DNA of 64,000 nt from Epichloe hybrida (lineage: Eukaryota; Ascomycota; Sordariomycetes; Hypocreales; Clavicipitaceae), in contig JAFEKR010000006.1 in assembly GCA_019022495.1 (NCBI GenBank), positions 3,286,001 through 3,350,000 on the forward strand, written 5' to 3'. The position numbers and the translations under genes are program-made. The notes beneath the pieces were generated by a model. That model worked only from the letters and a program-made list of their open reading frames with translations. It did not search any database and was not told the DNA's origin. Below are positions 34,547 to 46,567 of the stretch, one piece after another. Each line of letters starts with the position of its first letter. Positions within the stretch are counted from its first letter, which is position 1.

Positions 34547-36217
34547 GCAATTGATAGGAACATTGCCTTCGTTGATCTATGCGAGCTTCATACTGCGGAC
34601 TATAAACGTTTCCATCTTCCCTGACCGTCTTGACGCTGGAACAAATTGTCGATGTTTCACTTGTTTGTTTAATCTTATATCACTCGTATATGTATGTAGA
34701 GTCTAGTTCCAGTCGTTTAATGGAAACGGAGACACAACGACGTAGAACCTTGTCAATGCAGCTGGCATATTTCGATAATGTGTCCCTCGAGGCGACTTGG
34801 GGAACAACCACGCTGTGGAACACACCGCACCCAGGGTATGTGGGCGCACGTCTCGCGGTTCATCAAAATGGTTTGTACGGAATCGGTTCATAATTTAGGA
34901 AATTTTTTTTAAAAAGACTCCTTACTCTTGCTTTGCATCGAAACTGTGGTTGTCCCTCTTGTTGTGCTACATTTCATCATGAGGTAACGCAACGAATGGC
35001 GGGTTAGTCAGACATGCAGAGTTTGCTGCTGCATCAGACAGAACACAATGAAAAGTCCCTCATTTTCTGTCATGCGACCACATACGAAGCACATGCCGCA
35101 CGTGCAAGCACGCTGCTAACAATGGAATCAGGTCTTGTTGGCGGCGGCACTATTGTGACAGGATGATCGAGCCCAAGCTCGCTTGCACTCTCTACAAAGT
35201 TCTTCGTACAGAGGCGCAAATCATTCCTATTTTCCCACTAAGTACCGTCAGGAGCTGGTTTTCCCGTGATAAAATAAGCGTCGTGCAGTGTATGCAATTG
35301 CGGAGCTCCAGCGCTTTGTAATGATAGTGTCTGTCAGTGATTCGAGTAAAAGCCAGCCAGTCAACTTCCAGGGGCCGTCTTTTGCGGCTGACCCGATGTA
35401 TTAGGTAGAGTCAGGTCATCCGCCAAGACTCTATGCGCACCCGCCAACCAATCCAGTCCTGAGTGTCAGTTCCAAGTGTCTCTCTCCCTCAGGAACGTTT
35501 GACATTTGCGTCTGACTCTTTGGTCCCGTCTACAGCCCCCCGAGCGATGACCATTTATCCTCACCGAACTTCCTACATGTGACGCCCCGAACGAAACCCC
35601 ATCCTTCGGACGAGTTTCAAACGGAGTTTAAATCCCAAATTCTTGCTCTTTTAGCTCGGCATCGTCCACCGGGAGCAGGACTTAACCCTCCGATTCGCCC
35701 CTCGCAAGGGAACTTTTTACCCACTTTCAACTTTTCCAAACCAGCAAACCCGACGATAGACTTCATTTCTGGCAATCTCATTCTACCGCCAAAACTCAAG
35801 TACACGCATATTTTTATGCTCCTCAGCATGTTGCCGATGACATCCATCTTTCTCTCATAGCGATTCGGTCACCCTGCTCTGCCCGCCGTCGTTCGCTATC
35901 TGCTCATTCTCTCGACGACCCGGATTAAGCCCGAGCAGAAGATAGAATTTTCCTAAAACGTGAAATCGAGGTTCCTTTTCGCAAACGACTGGAATTGTTC
36001 CAACGCCCCTGCATTTCCCCCCTCAATATCCACACCAATAGATGGTAGCTGGCTTGGCGACACCAAACACCAGCTTGAGCAATCCGGGGAAGGATCGGTG
36101 ACACGCGATTGGGGGTATTCGCCAATCGATCACGGTATTGCCTGCAATTTTGAGGCAAAGGCAGCATTTTTCTTGGGCTCTCCCATTTGAAGATTCTCCG
36201 ATCACGTAGAAAGCGAC
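34547..36217. other. Long intergenic region, no gene seen
   Basis: About 1.67 kb. A 93-codon plus-strand frame at 35579-35860 begins with ATG-like context absent and shows no domain; it is not called. The last 200 bp should be the promoter and leader of the carrier gene. Confidence 0.45.
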
Positions 36218-37512
36218 ATGTCTGCGATGAGGGGTTCCCATTTGCAATCGCCATCAGCGGCTACACCGACCGTTCAGATGCAGACCCCCGGGCCGGAAAC
36301 TACGCAAACACCCCAGCAATTTTCCGAACTCCGTGAATGGTTATCTCAGCCTGTTGTGGCCGCCTTCTGGGGTGGTGGTGTTGCTGGGGCTGTTTCTAGA
36401 ACGGTAGTTTCGCCCCTGGAACGGTTGAAAATCTTACTGCAGGTGCAGAGTGTCGGCCGGGAAGCGTATAAACTGTCTGTTGGTCAGGCATTGGGCAAGA
36501 TGTGGAAGGAGGAGGGCTGGAGAGGTTTCATGCGCGGAAATGGAACCAACTGTGTTCGGATTGTGCCCTATTCTGCCGTGCAATTCAGCAGTTACAATTT
36601 TTATAAAAGAGTAAGCATTTTTTTTTTTTGATCCCAATATATATGTCTGACACTGCGGAAGCTGGCAAGGCTCCTTAATTTCGCCGTTGTATGAACTTTT
36701 GCATAGCCTATGCTAACTCTTCTCTTCTTCTTTGAAACCTAGAACATTTTTGAATCGTATCCTGGAGCAGATCTAGCGCCGCTGACACGACTCGTTTGCG
36801 GAGGTATAGCTGGAATCACATCCGTCTTCTTTACATATCCTCTCGATATCGTCCGAACGAGACTTTCCATTCAGACTGCTAGTTTTTCTGAATTAGGACA
36901 AAGACCTGCAAAGATGCCGGGAATGTGGGCTACCATGGTTCAGATGCATAAAACAGAAGGTGGCATGGCAGCGTTATACCGCGGTATCATTCCCACTGTT
37001 GCTGGCGTCGCGCCATATGTAAGTTGTTGCGAACACCATGGCTTGTTCCTCGGTCAAAACTAACATCATCCACCTGCAGGTCGGTCTTAACTTCATGGTG
37101 TACGAATCTGTCAGAAAATACCTTACCTACGAAGGCGAGCAGAGTCCCGGTGCCGCGCGGAAACTGTTAGCCGGTGCCGTATCTGGTGCTGTCGCGCAAA
37201 CCTTTACGTACCCTTTGTGTGTCATGCTTTGCCCCTTCAACGCTCTCGCGACTGGCTCTGACCTCTTCTAGTGATGTTCTTCGACGGCGGTTCCAAATAA
37301 ACACCATGTCTGGCATGGGATACCGATACAAAGGCGTATTCGATGCCATCCGCGTAATCGTCGGCCAAGAAGGCGTCCGCGGTCTATACAAGGGCATCGT
37401 CCCAAATCTTCTGAAAGTCGCTCCCAGCATGGCATCCAGCTGGTTGAGTTTCGAGATGACCCGCGATTTCTTGGTCGGCTTAAAACCAGAAGTGAACCAA
37501 GCAGCCCTGTAA
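36218..37512 (+). CDS. Mitochondrial carrier family (SLC25) protein
   Basis: Four exons, 36218-36610, 36743-37018, 37080-37216 and 37272-37512, give 348 residues. Three tandem carrier repeats are present, each with the signature P-x-[DE]-x-x-[RK]: [22 protein letters not shown] and [11 protein letters not shown] (the last created by the third junction, donor GTGTGT). The N-terminal 45 residues are polar. Features such as [18 protein letters not shown] and [20 protein letters not shown] place it in the group of fungal carriers related to yeast YPR011C and animal CoA/nucleotide carriers. The substrate could be adenosine phosphosulphate, CoA or a related adenine compound; I cannot decide. It acts in the inner mitochondrial membrane. 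Confidence 0.9.
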
Positions 37513-38384
37513 CAAAGATGGATCAAGTGAAACTTTTGAAACAATGAAAGCGCGGCGGCAATGCATCGACATGCATGGTGTGGCTCATCTTATTTAATCT
37601 TCCTCTTACTCTATCCCCCTACTCTAGCCAGACTTGCCGAATTCTGGTTGGTTGGTTATTTTCCGCCTTTTCCTTTGTCCGGTATATTTATTTGTCAACA
37701 AATTTTTGACTGGCATTTCTTGGGCGGTTGGTTATCGCTAGAAAAGAAAAGAAAGTGATGACTGGAGGCAGCATATTACTCGGGGACACGGACTCTGACA
37801 CTCATCGTGGAAGACATATCTAGACGGCGAAGAGGACTTGTTGTGGAATGACGGAACGGGATAGTAGGAGTAAATCGGCATTACGATGAGAAATTCGTAG
37901 CTTGACTAGACTAGCGACGATATGCTCATATGATTGAATTGGAATACTCAGTAACACGAGACAGTGTGATTGCTATGCGCAAGGTTAGACATGAAATAGT
38001 GTTGGTTTACTTCAAAAGCATTTGAGATTCGATGTCACACTCGAACAAATACTTTTCTTTGTCAGCGGTGGTTCTACAATATCTCGAGTACGAAAACCGC
38101 AATCGTTATACCTCGTTCACGGAAGACTTTCGCGATGATCACTAGTCATCGTTAGTCATCGTGCAGCGCTTAGCTCACGTGAGACAGTCCTTACCCACAA
38201 ACCCTAATTGCCAATTCTTACCGCCAAGTGTTCGAAGGCCACTCAGCCAATCACAGCGCCGTACCAAGCAGAAGCCCTGGAGTTTCTCGTAATACCTCCG
38301 CGCATTTGCACCGCCGCTTTTCCGAAGAGGAAAAAAAAAGTCCCCCATCGCCAACTGACCGACCGTTCAGCGACAACCGCCGCC
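37513..38384. promoter_or_regulatory. Intergenic, promoter of ribosomal protein eL18
   Basis: 872 bp with no gene. Near 38195-38215 lies AAACCCTAATT, similar to the AACCCTA element often seen upstream of fungal and plant ribosomal protein genes; binding is inferred. Confidence 0.45.
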
Positions 38385-39676
38385 ATGGGTACGTGAAAAA
38401 TCAATTCGATTATCATCAGCCTGCGTATGCGAGTGAGATGGGAATACAGCATCATTGCCGTGCCGATACTTCGAACCACTGTCTCTGGGTCGTATGACCA
38501 ACGAGGCATCTCGAAGTGGTACCTCTGTTGCATGACCTATTCTTGCGGACGAAAAGCGCCCCAAGGATGACCGAACCTCTTATTTTCCTCCCCAAATCGA
38601 CCCTTCCCGCAGGTCTTGCTCTCTCTATCAAATCTACTTTTTGGCCATGGACGGGCGTTTTCCTGAAATACGGGAATGCCTGGATTGGCGGATGGGAAAA
38701 AAAAAATTCCGAGTATCACGATGAGAGACACAGACCATGACGAGAAGGCGACATTGGGAAAATGGGTTTCCGGGATATCATTGGAGAGGCTGGCTTTCAA
38801 CTTTGAGCATGCTTGAATATCTGGCTGACGATGGACCTTTTTTTTCTTCTCACCCTCAGGTATCGATCTTAACCGCCACCACGTCAAGGGCACTCACCGC
38901 CAAAATCCCAAGAGTGACAATGTCTACCTCAAGCTCTTGGTGAAGCTGTACCGCTTCCTGTCTCGTATGTTCCATTTTACCCTCGTTTTATCGTGGACTT
39001 GATTGTTTCATATTCGCTCGGCCGTTTCCTGTCTCTCAATCTGCGAATGCGACTCTGTGAACAATATGACAACATTTTTTCTCTCTTATTTCTACTAGAG
39101 CAGTATTGAACTCTCTGCTGACATTTCCACAGGCCGCACGGATGCCAGCTTCAACAAGGTCGTCCTCCGACGCCTTTTTATGTCCAAGATCAACCGCCCC
39201 CCGGTCTCCTTGTCCCGCATCGTGGGTAACATCGACAAGGAGGGCGAGAAGCGTACCGTCGTCGTTGTGGGCACCGTCACCGATGACAACCGCCTGCTGA
39301 CCTTCCCCAAGGTCAACGTTGCCGCTCTGCGATTCACCGCTACTGCTCGTGCTCGCATCATCAAGGCTGGCGGCGAGGCCATCACTCTGGATCAGCTTGC
39401 TCTGCGCGCCCCCACTGGCAGCAACACTCTGATCCTGCGTGGACCCAAGAACGCCCGTGAGGCTGTCAAGCACTTCGGCATGGGTCCCCACAAGCACAAG
39501 GCTAGTAGAAACTATGTGGTGATATCGACTTGTGCTCTAGCAGAAGTCGTGTCAAGACAGATTGGTCAATGTAACTCGGTCACTAACAACCCGTGCAGAA
39601 ACCCCACGTTGTCTCCAAGGGCCGCAAGTTCGAGCGTGCTCGTGGCCGAAGACGCTCTCGCGGTTTCAAGGTTTAA
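38385..39676 (+). CDS. rpl18: 60S ribosomal protein eL18
   Basis: Four exons, 38385-38388, 38860-38964, 39133-39500 and 39599-39676, give 184 residues, close to the yeast length (186). The first coding exon is only ATGG, followed by a 471-bp intron, typical for ribosomal protein genes. The protein starts [20 protein letters not shown], contains [20 protein letters not shown] and [19 protein letters not shown], and ends [16 protein letters not shown]. The last intron is best explained by a GC donor (AAG|GCTAGT) giving GPHKHKKPHVV, which fits the family; the alternative GT donor four bases later adds one alanine and is a weak site. The protein is a structural part of the large ribosomal subunit. 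Confidence 0.95.
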
Positions 39677-40061
39677 AACGTCGGTATTGGGGTCAAGAAG
39701 CAGTACAATCAAGTGGAGGTCTGGGCCGTGTGACGAATGGTCAGCGGCGGCGATTGGGTGGGAAAATGATGCTGGTGTTGTGCTTAGTATTATGGGACAC
39801 TTGCATGGAACAGGCGTGGCTCGGTATCTCACGACAAAATTCCAACATGACTCTTTTTGCGCTATGATCTTTATGGAAAACAAAAATTGGGATCCATCTT
39901 TGACTCGACTTGGACCAATTTTTTAACGTGATCCGTATGAAGACCGCGATCCCGTACGGAATGCCACTCTGCATCCCAGTTGAAGTTTGCATATGAAGTC
40001 CATCGACGCTGCTAGATACAGATATAATACAGAGGCTAAATATCCTCGTAGACGTACGTAC
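39677..40061. other. Convergent 3' ends of eL18 and mrm2-like gene
   Basis: 385 bp with no recognised feature; it presumably holds both terminators. Confidence 0.45.
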
Positions 40062-41585
40062 TCAACGCGTGTCTTGCGGTTCCAACAAAACACCCTGCTT
40101 CCTCCGTAACGCAATAAAATACGCCTCCTTGCTCTCCTAACAACCAGTCAGAATGGAAATGTCGCCCGCTCATAGAGCACATCAGCTTCACGACAAAAGG
40201 GGGGGTCAGCAAAGACAAGTAGTACTCACTCTCCTCGACGACTCGGGCTTCTCCCTAGAAACCTTGCCAAACATCCTCTTCAGCTTACCCTCGAACGTCT
40301 TATCCTCGGCCCCCTGGTAGAACTTGCATACGAAATGCCCGCCCGGTTTCAACGTATCGCTTGCGAACTGGAGGGCGGCCATGCACAGATCCTACCAGGC
40401 CGAAATTTAGTCAGTGCATTCTCGATTTAATAGTTCGTAGCGCATTGAACCACCGTTCCTCCTGGACAAGAAAACCTCAAGGCTGTAAATCATGGGTTTC
40501 AAAAAACGCACCATACTCCCTGCATGATCACGAAACGCCACGCCACTCGTGTTCATCAGCCTATGGTACGGGTTGGTCAACGTATTCGACATATAACCGG
40601 AAGTCTGATCCCAGGGTGCTGACATGTCACTTAGAACGACCTATCCGTAGTCAGCATTCCCATCAACGACAGAAGAGAAGTAAACCCCAAGAGAACCGTG
40701 AAAGCCCCGAAATCGGGTGAACAGAAAGGCGCGCCGGAGAAAAAAAAAAAAAAAAAACTTACATCTACCGACGATGCCGCCGATTCACCCGCATCCTTGA
40801 CCTCAACCTCCTCGCTCGCATGTCTCTCCCTATCAATATAACTAGGCTGGTCCAGCACCGGCTCCTCGCTCCCCGCCTCCACACCCACGCCTTTATTCTT
40901 CAACGAAGCTTTCTGACTTGCCGTCCTGGCAATGAATTCTTTGACAAGCTTCTGCACCATGGGCGACAGGAAATCTCCCTGGAACGTAGCCACCCCGCGG
41001 GGTGGTTGGGCAGGAATGAGATCTATCCCAATCACGCGGCCGTGCGGCCTTGTCCGTTCTTGAGCGACCTAGAAGTCGTCAATGCCATTTTCGTGTTATG
41101 AGCTGGATAGATTTGGTGACAAAGGTACCTGTGACCAACTTCCCGGGGCGTATCCCTACGCAAGATAAGTCTTGGGCAGACAGAGAAAGTTCAATGAGGG
41201 TGTTCATACCAAGTCAACCACTGTCTGTCCAGGTCTGAAAAAGTTGAATTTCGAATCCATCTTGACCATCATTAGCCATCTTGCTTGAATGGGATGCAGC
41301 TTTTCTGGACGAGACAAGGGCGGTCTGAACACACACCTCTAGTAATTTAAAGGCTGCTCTGCTCTTCAAACCTTGGACTTTGGCCTCCCGCGCAAACATG
41401 TCCCTTCCCTGGCGCTGCTTCCATCGTGAATTGGATGACGACCAGCGCGGAGAACAGCGTGTGCCAAGAGCTATGCTTGCGAGAGGGTGAAGGCTACGAC
41501 AGGAGCATAGCTTCGAGGTTAGCATGAGAAGGGGATTGGCAGTCACTATTGAGGCGGGCTGGACGCCTCGGAGCAGTATGTCCAT
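40062..41585 (-). CDS. mrm2: Mitochondrial rRNA 2'-O-methyltransferase (Mrm2/FtsJ family)
   Basis: Seven exons: 41585-41337, 41260-41210, 41155-41129, 41068-40763, 40640-40512, 40391-40230, 40136-40062; 332 residues. The N-terminus is basic and Ser-rich, without acidic residues apart from Asp2 in the first 50, as expected for mitochondrial import. The RrmJ/FtsJ fold is marked by SRAAFKLLEMD (first catalytic Lys), the SAM-binding GYAPGSWSQVA, VVLSDMSAPW (catalytic Asp), GGHFVCKFYQG (second Lys) and the final Glu near EESKEAYFIALRRK. Exon 3 is a 27-bp microexon that carries the SAM motif. An acidic insert of about 60 residues precedes the VVLSDM strand. Yeast Mrm2 methylates a uridine in the peptidyl-transferase centre of 21S rRNA; the same is inferred here. 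Confidence 0.9.
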
Positions 41586-42047
41586 CAGTGGGTATCAGCT
41601 CATCAACGGTTTCAATAGACTGTAAAAGGTGTGAAGTGAGTTTGCGTTGGAAGGAGAATCTGCTAGCTCTCCTTCATTGAGTCTGGTGTGGATCCCTAAA
41701 TTCCGTACGTCTTTCGAGAAGGCATTGCCTACTACCCTGCACGATAATCCCGACGACCAAAAGCTATGCTCCGGGAATTACTGGGCATTACATATACACT
41801 TGGACGGTGAATCAACAAAGGGCAATCGACCATCACCCTAAATAATTTATACTTCAAAAAAAAAACAATCACCCGGTTGCGCCAGATTACTCAAAGCCAA
41901 CCGACATTTGGTAGCCACCGTCCCAAACCCAAACAAAACTCCATCGATGCGAAACAAGAAAGAGTACGAAAATATTGCAACAGTCCAGAGCCAGCTCGCT
42001 GTCATACTCATAGCCAATCATGATGCCGTTCTTAAAAAAAAACGCTG
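41586..42047. other. Intergenic, mrm2 promoter and 3' flank of coiled-coil gene
   Basis: 462 bp with no gene seen. Contains a run of nine A near 41855-41863. Confidence 0.45.
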
Positions 42048-43836
42048 TTACCCCAAGAAACTCGCATTCACACCTCTCCTATCCCTCTTGAGAGGCGAGA
42101 ACGAAGAACCTGCCGTAAACGCATTTTTCACACCACCACCGAGACGAGCCTTTGTTCTCTTGGCGACCGCGGGCAGCGGCTTAGGCTGTACTACTGTTTC
42201 GCCATCATCGTCATCAAAGGGTGTCGTTTTGGCTGCGCCGAGCAACTTGCGCTTCTTCTTTTTGACGTCCCCTTCTGGCGCCTTAGGCTGAAGAATAGAG
42301 GCAGCCTTCTTAGAGGCCGCAGCCGGCACATTCTCCTGATCAGTTACGCTTGGATCCTCGCTTGACTTGTCCTCTGAAGCCTCTGGTAAAGACTTGATCA
42401 TTGGTGTTCCGCGTGACTTGACGACCCTATTTGTCTTGGCAGGGGAAGATTCGCCCAAGGGGGTTGCCTTCGCTTGTCGGACTCGTGGCTTAGCAGCCTT
42501 GGCGGGAGATTTGAATGAGACTGCCGACTTGAACGACACCTTGGACTTAGGAGCTTCCGCCTCGGATTCCGAAAGCGGTGCGACAGCTGCTGGGCCATCG
42601 GACATGGGATCTGGGTCAGGCGCCTCAGCCAAAGCATTGTTGGACGAGTCATTTGCTGAGTCGTCGGTCAAGGACTTGTTTCGATTGAGGAACGGTGTGA
42701 CTGAGAAGACTGATTTCTCTCCAACAGTTGCCTGGACCTTCTCAGTGCCACGCTTCTTAGTCGGCCTCTCTTGGGCAACAATGCCATTCCCCGGCGTCTG
42801 GATAGTAATCTCCTCAAAGCTCATGACTGGGCCACGACGCTTTTTGCCAGCATCTTTCACCAACGAGATTGCTTTCCTAGGCTTGTCCTCATCGCTGCGG
42901 GAGACTGGTCGTGATTTGATAGTAGCGAGCTTAGACTGGGCTTCGTCTAGTAGCTTTTCTTTGGCTTCTTTCAGCTCGCCCTGCAGTCCTTTTGTCTTGT
43001 CTTTGAGAGCAGAGATACGTTCCTCCAGCCGCTCATTCTCGGCCTTAGTAGCTGTCACTTGTCTCTCAAGCTCCTTCTTGATCCTTTCGTGTTCTTTCTT
43101 TTCAGCTGCGAACTTCTTCTCGGTATCCTCTAGCCGAGTTACTAACTCTGCGGTCGCGGCGTCGTTATTCTTAGACTGCAAGCGCAACCTTGATCGCCTC
43201 TCGTTCTCCAGCTCCACCTCCACAGAGTCGAGTTGTCGCCGAAGGTCATTTTTCTCCGCTACCGTTGCCTGGTAGGTCTTGAGTTGTGATTGAAGATGCT
43301 CCAGTTCTGGTTTGATGCGTTCCAATTCCCTTGTCAAGGCATATTTCTCCTTTAGTGTTTTCCCTGAATCATGCACGGATCCATTCAACGCTTCAATCTC
43401 GGCCTATGAAAAGCATTAGATATAGAGAAGAGGTAGACGATCAATTGATACACCCCGTACCTTTAGACTCGCCATATCGATGTCCTGCTTCTTGAGCCGC
43501 GCATCTTGCCCACGGATAGTCTGTTTATTGCCATCCAAGTCGAGTCGCAGCTGATCAGTGTCTCTCATCATGGTGCTGATCATGAAGTCTCGCTGGCCGA
43601 TTGTTTCTCGCAGGTCAGTGTTCTCATCCCGCATCATCAGTAACCGCAATTGCAATAGTCGGGCCTCTTCATCGCGAGTGATGGATTCTGTTTTGTGCAA
43701 AGCGTCTTGGCGCAGCATTTCGAGCTCGTGGATGCGCGCCATACGCTATTATAATGATCAGCGATTTCGATAAATTAAAAAAAAAAACATGAGGAGCAAT
43801 TGGAATAAATGTTACCTCATCGGAATTGGCGCCCAT
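42048..43836 (-). CDS. Unidentified coiled-coil protein, probably nuclear
   Basis: Three exons, 43836-43816, 43745-43461 and 43403-42048, give 553 residues. Exon 1 encodes only MGANSDE. Residues 8-260 are almost continuously heptad-like (for example RIHELEMLRQDALHKTES and LKEAKEKLLDEAQSKLATIK), predicted to form a long coiled coil. The C-terminal half is disordered, rich in Ser, Pro, Lys and Ala, with short repeated motifs (KVSFKSAVSFKSPAKAAKP), several basic clusters such as KKKKRKLLG that could serve as nuclear localisation signals, and a conserved-looking end RRGVNASFLG. The layout recalls kinetochore or spindle-pole scaffold proteins, but I do not recognise the family. It is divergent from the Ost3/6 gene. 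A 302-codon plus-strand frame over it is a shadow. Confidence 0.72.
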
Positions 43837-44464
43837 GATCATAATTCTTGTCGCCTGACAAGGCGCTCCCGGAAGACGAGAGTGAGAGCCGAGGATAGAT
43901 GGAAAATTGGAGTTGAAGAATACAAGAGGAGAATCTTCTGCTGTAGTAGATGCTGTAATTCCCTTTCTGTATAGGGTCAATTCAGCTGATGCGTCTTGTA
44001 TATTTGGTCATCGACCTTAGATGCCGTTGCGGAACTGGTCGGGCTTGGTTGACTTGTTGGCGGGTCATGTTTTGTCCCGCATCGACAAGTAAACATTCTG
44101 CCGCTTTGGGCTTAGCTTGGCTCAGATGGCCGTTTGCTAAGCGTTGCACGTGATGTATCATCAGCGACGAGGTGATGAATGATGACTAACAGGCTGCGCC
44201 ACATTGAGGCTGCAATAACCTGTGGCGCGGCCGCAGTAGGGTAGGGTACGAAGACACGTACAGTCTAACCCGTCAGTGTATTATTACCTGGTGGTGCAAG
44301 TTGGTATGTACTTGCAGTGAGGCCACCTCAGCTTCAAAGTCATGTAGTAAAACGGAGCTCCATCAGCTCCATCAGCTCCTTCAGCTCTTCCAACTCCCTC
44401 CCGTCCGCAATTTCCGTCCAGCAACTCGCCAATCGCAACCAGGATAGTTGCACTGCCATCCAAG
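43837..44464. promoter_or_regulatory. Divergent promoter of coiled-coil and Ost3/6 genes
   Basis: 628 bp between divergent starts. Contains the repeated trinucleotide-like run CTCCATCAGCTC at about 44357-44380. No gene seen. Confidence 0.5.
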
Positions 44465-45664
44465 ATGCGTTTTCTAGCAACTCTCGCATCGGCCTGTGCG
44501 CTGGTCGCCAGTGCCTTTGCCGCCGAGCAATCAAGCCAGGAGCGATTCGCCAAGTTCACCCGTCTTTCTCGGCTCAGCACTCCGATTCAGCTCAACGACG
44601 CCTCGTACAAGACATTGACAACCAATCCGAGAGACTACTCTGTTGCTGTAGTTTTGACTGCCCAGGAACCACGGTTCGGGTGCTCACTATGCCGGGATTT
44701 CAAGCCTGAGTGGGACTTGATAGCGTCGAGTTGGACCAAGGGCGATCGAAAGCAGGAGTCGAGGCTGCTCTTCGGTGTCCTGGATTTCTCTGACGGCAGA
44801 GATACATTCTTGTCGGTATGGCTTTGAATCGATCTCGAATGAATGCTCTGTGGATACTAATTTTCACATTGGTATAGCTCGGTCTTCAAACGGCCCCTGT
44901 TCTGTTGCTTTTCCCTCCCACTACTGGTCCTCACGCTGTTGCATCCGTCGAACCTCTTCGATATGATTTCACCACGGGGTGAGTTGCTGTTTCTCAATAA
45001 CGCTATGATCGATGACAGAATATTGACAATGTCTAACAATCAAACTCAGTTCTAGGCCGAGTCCTGCCGAGGCCGTCCATGCCTGGCTTGTTCGTAACCT
45101 TCCCGGCCGCCCTCACCCCGAGCTCAAGCGTCCTATCAATTACTTGAAGTGGGCTTCTGCCATCACTTTCCTGGCCGGTGCCGTCACCGTTCTGGTCACT
45201 GCTCTGCCATATATTCTTCCAATTATTCAGAGCCGCAACCTCTGGGCTGCGGGAAGCATGATTGCCATCCTCCTCTTCATCAGCGGCCACATGTTCTGCC
45301 ATATTCGCAAGGCTCCCTACGTTGTTGGAGATGGAAAGGGAGGCATCACTTACTTCATCGGTGGTTTTCAAAACCAAGTTGGGCTTGAAACCCAGATCCT
45401 TGCCGCCATGTGTACGTGCAAGCTCGGCTTCCCTCGCCGCCAGTCTGATTCCGGATGACTAACTTGACCAATGCATTAGATGGCCTCCTGAGCTTCTGCA
45501 CCATTGCACTTGCCACCAAGGTTCCTCGCATGACCAACCCCAAGTCACAGTCTGTGGCTGTGCTAATCTGGGCAGCTGCCATGTTCTTCATATACAGCTT
45601 CTTGTTGAGTGTTTTCCGCATCAAGAACTCTAGCTACCCGTTCTCCCTGCCTCCATTCATGTGA
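44465..45664 (+). CDS. ost3: Oligosaccharyltransferase subunit Ost3/Ost6
   Basis: Four exons, 44465-44815, 44878-44978, 45050-45411 and 45480-45664, give 332 residues. A signal peptide (MRFLATLASACALVASAFA) is followed by a lumenal thioredoxin-like domain with the redox motif in RFGCSLCRDFKPEW (CxxC). Then come four membrane spans (such as SAITFLAGAVTVLVTALPYI and SMIAILLFISGHMFCHIR) and the lumenal loop KGGITYFIGGFQNQ typical of the family. The subunit holds substrate proteins, partly by mixed disulfides, so that the oligosaccharyltransferase can glycosylate asparagines in the endoplasmic reticulum. Length and layout match yeast Ost3 (350) and Ost6 (332). Which of the two it represents cannot be told; filamentous fungi generally have one. 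Confidence 0.94.
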
Positions 45665-46567
45665 ACGGGTGAGGCATGAGGTAAATTGCCATCTTTCTGA
45701 GAGCGATTGCATGAGAGGATGATTGACCACTGTGTTGTTACTCGAGAGGCCAGCAGCTTTGAGGGACGAGATAAAGGGTATGCTGTGTATAGAACCAGGG
45801 TCGAAGGAAACACGCGTTGTATTATAGAACTGACGAAAACGGAGACTCAGGACCAAACGGAAGTCAATGACCGTCATACAATGAATAGGATTAAAGACCA
45901 AAGTATCCCAATTCATGTGTCTTTCGATCTTGCTCCATCAATTGATGCTAGCCAGCTTCAAATGATGAACTGAAAATGTTGACTCCCCGCAGTTCACACA
46001 ATGCGGATGGGACACTGGCAATATTACAGCCCGTTTGGTTAAATTGTCAGTCATCGTAGGTTGCAGCAACCAGCCAGCCTGTTTCTTACATTTCACATCA
46101 AGAACTTTACGGAGTACAATCACGCTCCATCTCACACATCAAGACCATCACACACTCAGCCATTGTTAAAAAAAAAAAGAGACCCAAGTCATGAAAGTCG
46201 AGTTCTTTATTGGAAGAACAAAGCACGCATGCCTAATCCTGTCTTCAGAGGCTGCCTGGCCAGCTATACGTCATGCCTCATCAGGTACAGGTAAGTTTTT
46301 TTGTTCCCTGTTTTCCTTCACATCAATAAAGAAGACCAAAACGAGGAGGAAGCCAACCATATATGACGCCCCACCATGATCTTACCCTACCATTTTACCA
46401 CGAACTCAACCCCAAGAAAAAAAGAACTTGGCTGAATTTCTTGCTACTCCTGTGCGCTTTGTCTCTTCCTCTCCAGATATCTACTTTGCCTTGCGTTCCC
46501 TGTGATTCCTTAAAAACTATGCGTCTTCGCCGCATTACATTTTGATTTGTGAAAAGGGGACATATGT
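45665..46567. other. Convergent 3' region between Ost3/6 and RACK1
   Basis: About 900 bp with no gene. A run of ten A lies near 46167-46176. Several short frames show no domain. Confidence 0.45.

Noticed and set aside
42367..43275. 302-codon plus-strand frame over the coiled-coil gene
   Set aside because: Serine-rich low-complexity shadow of Glu/Lys codons on the opposite strand; no start context, splice signals or domain.
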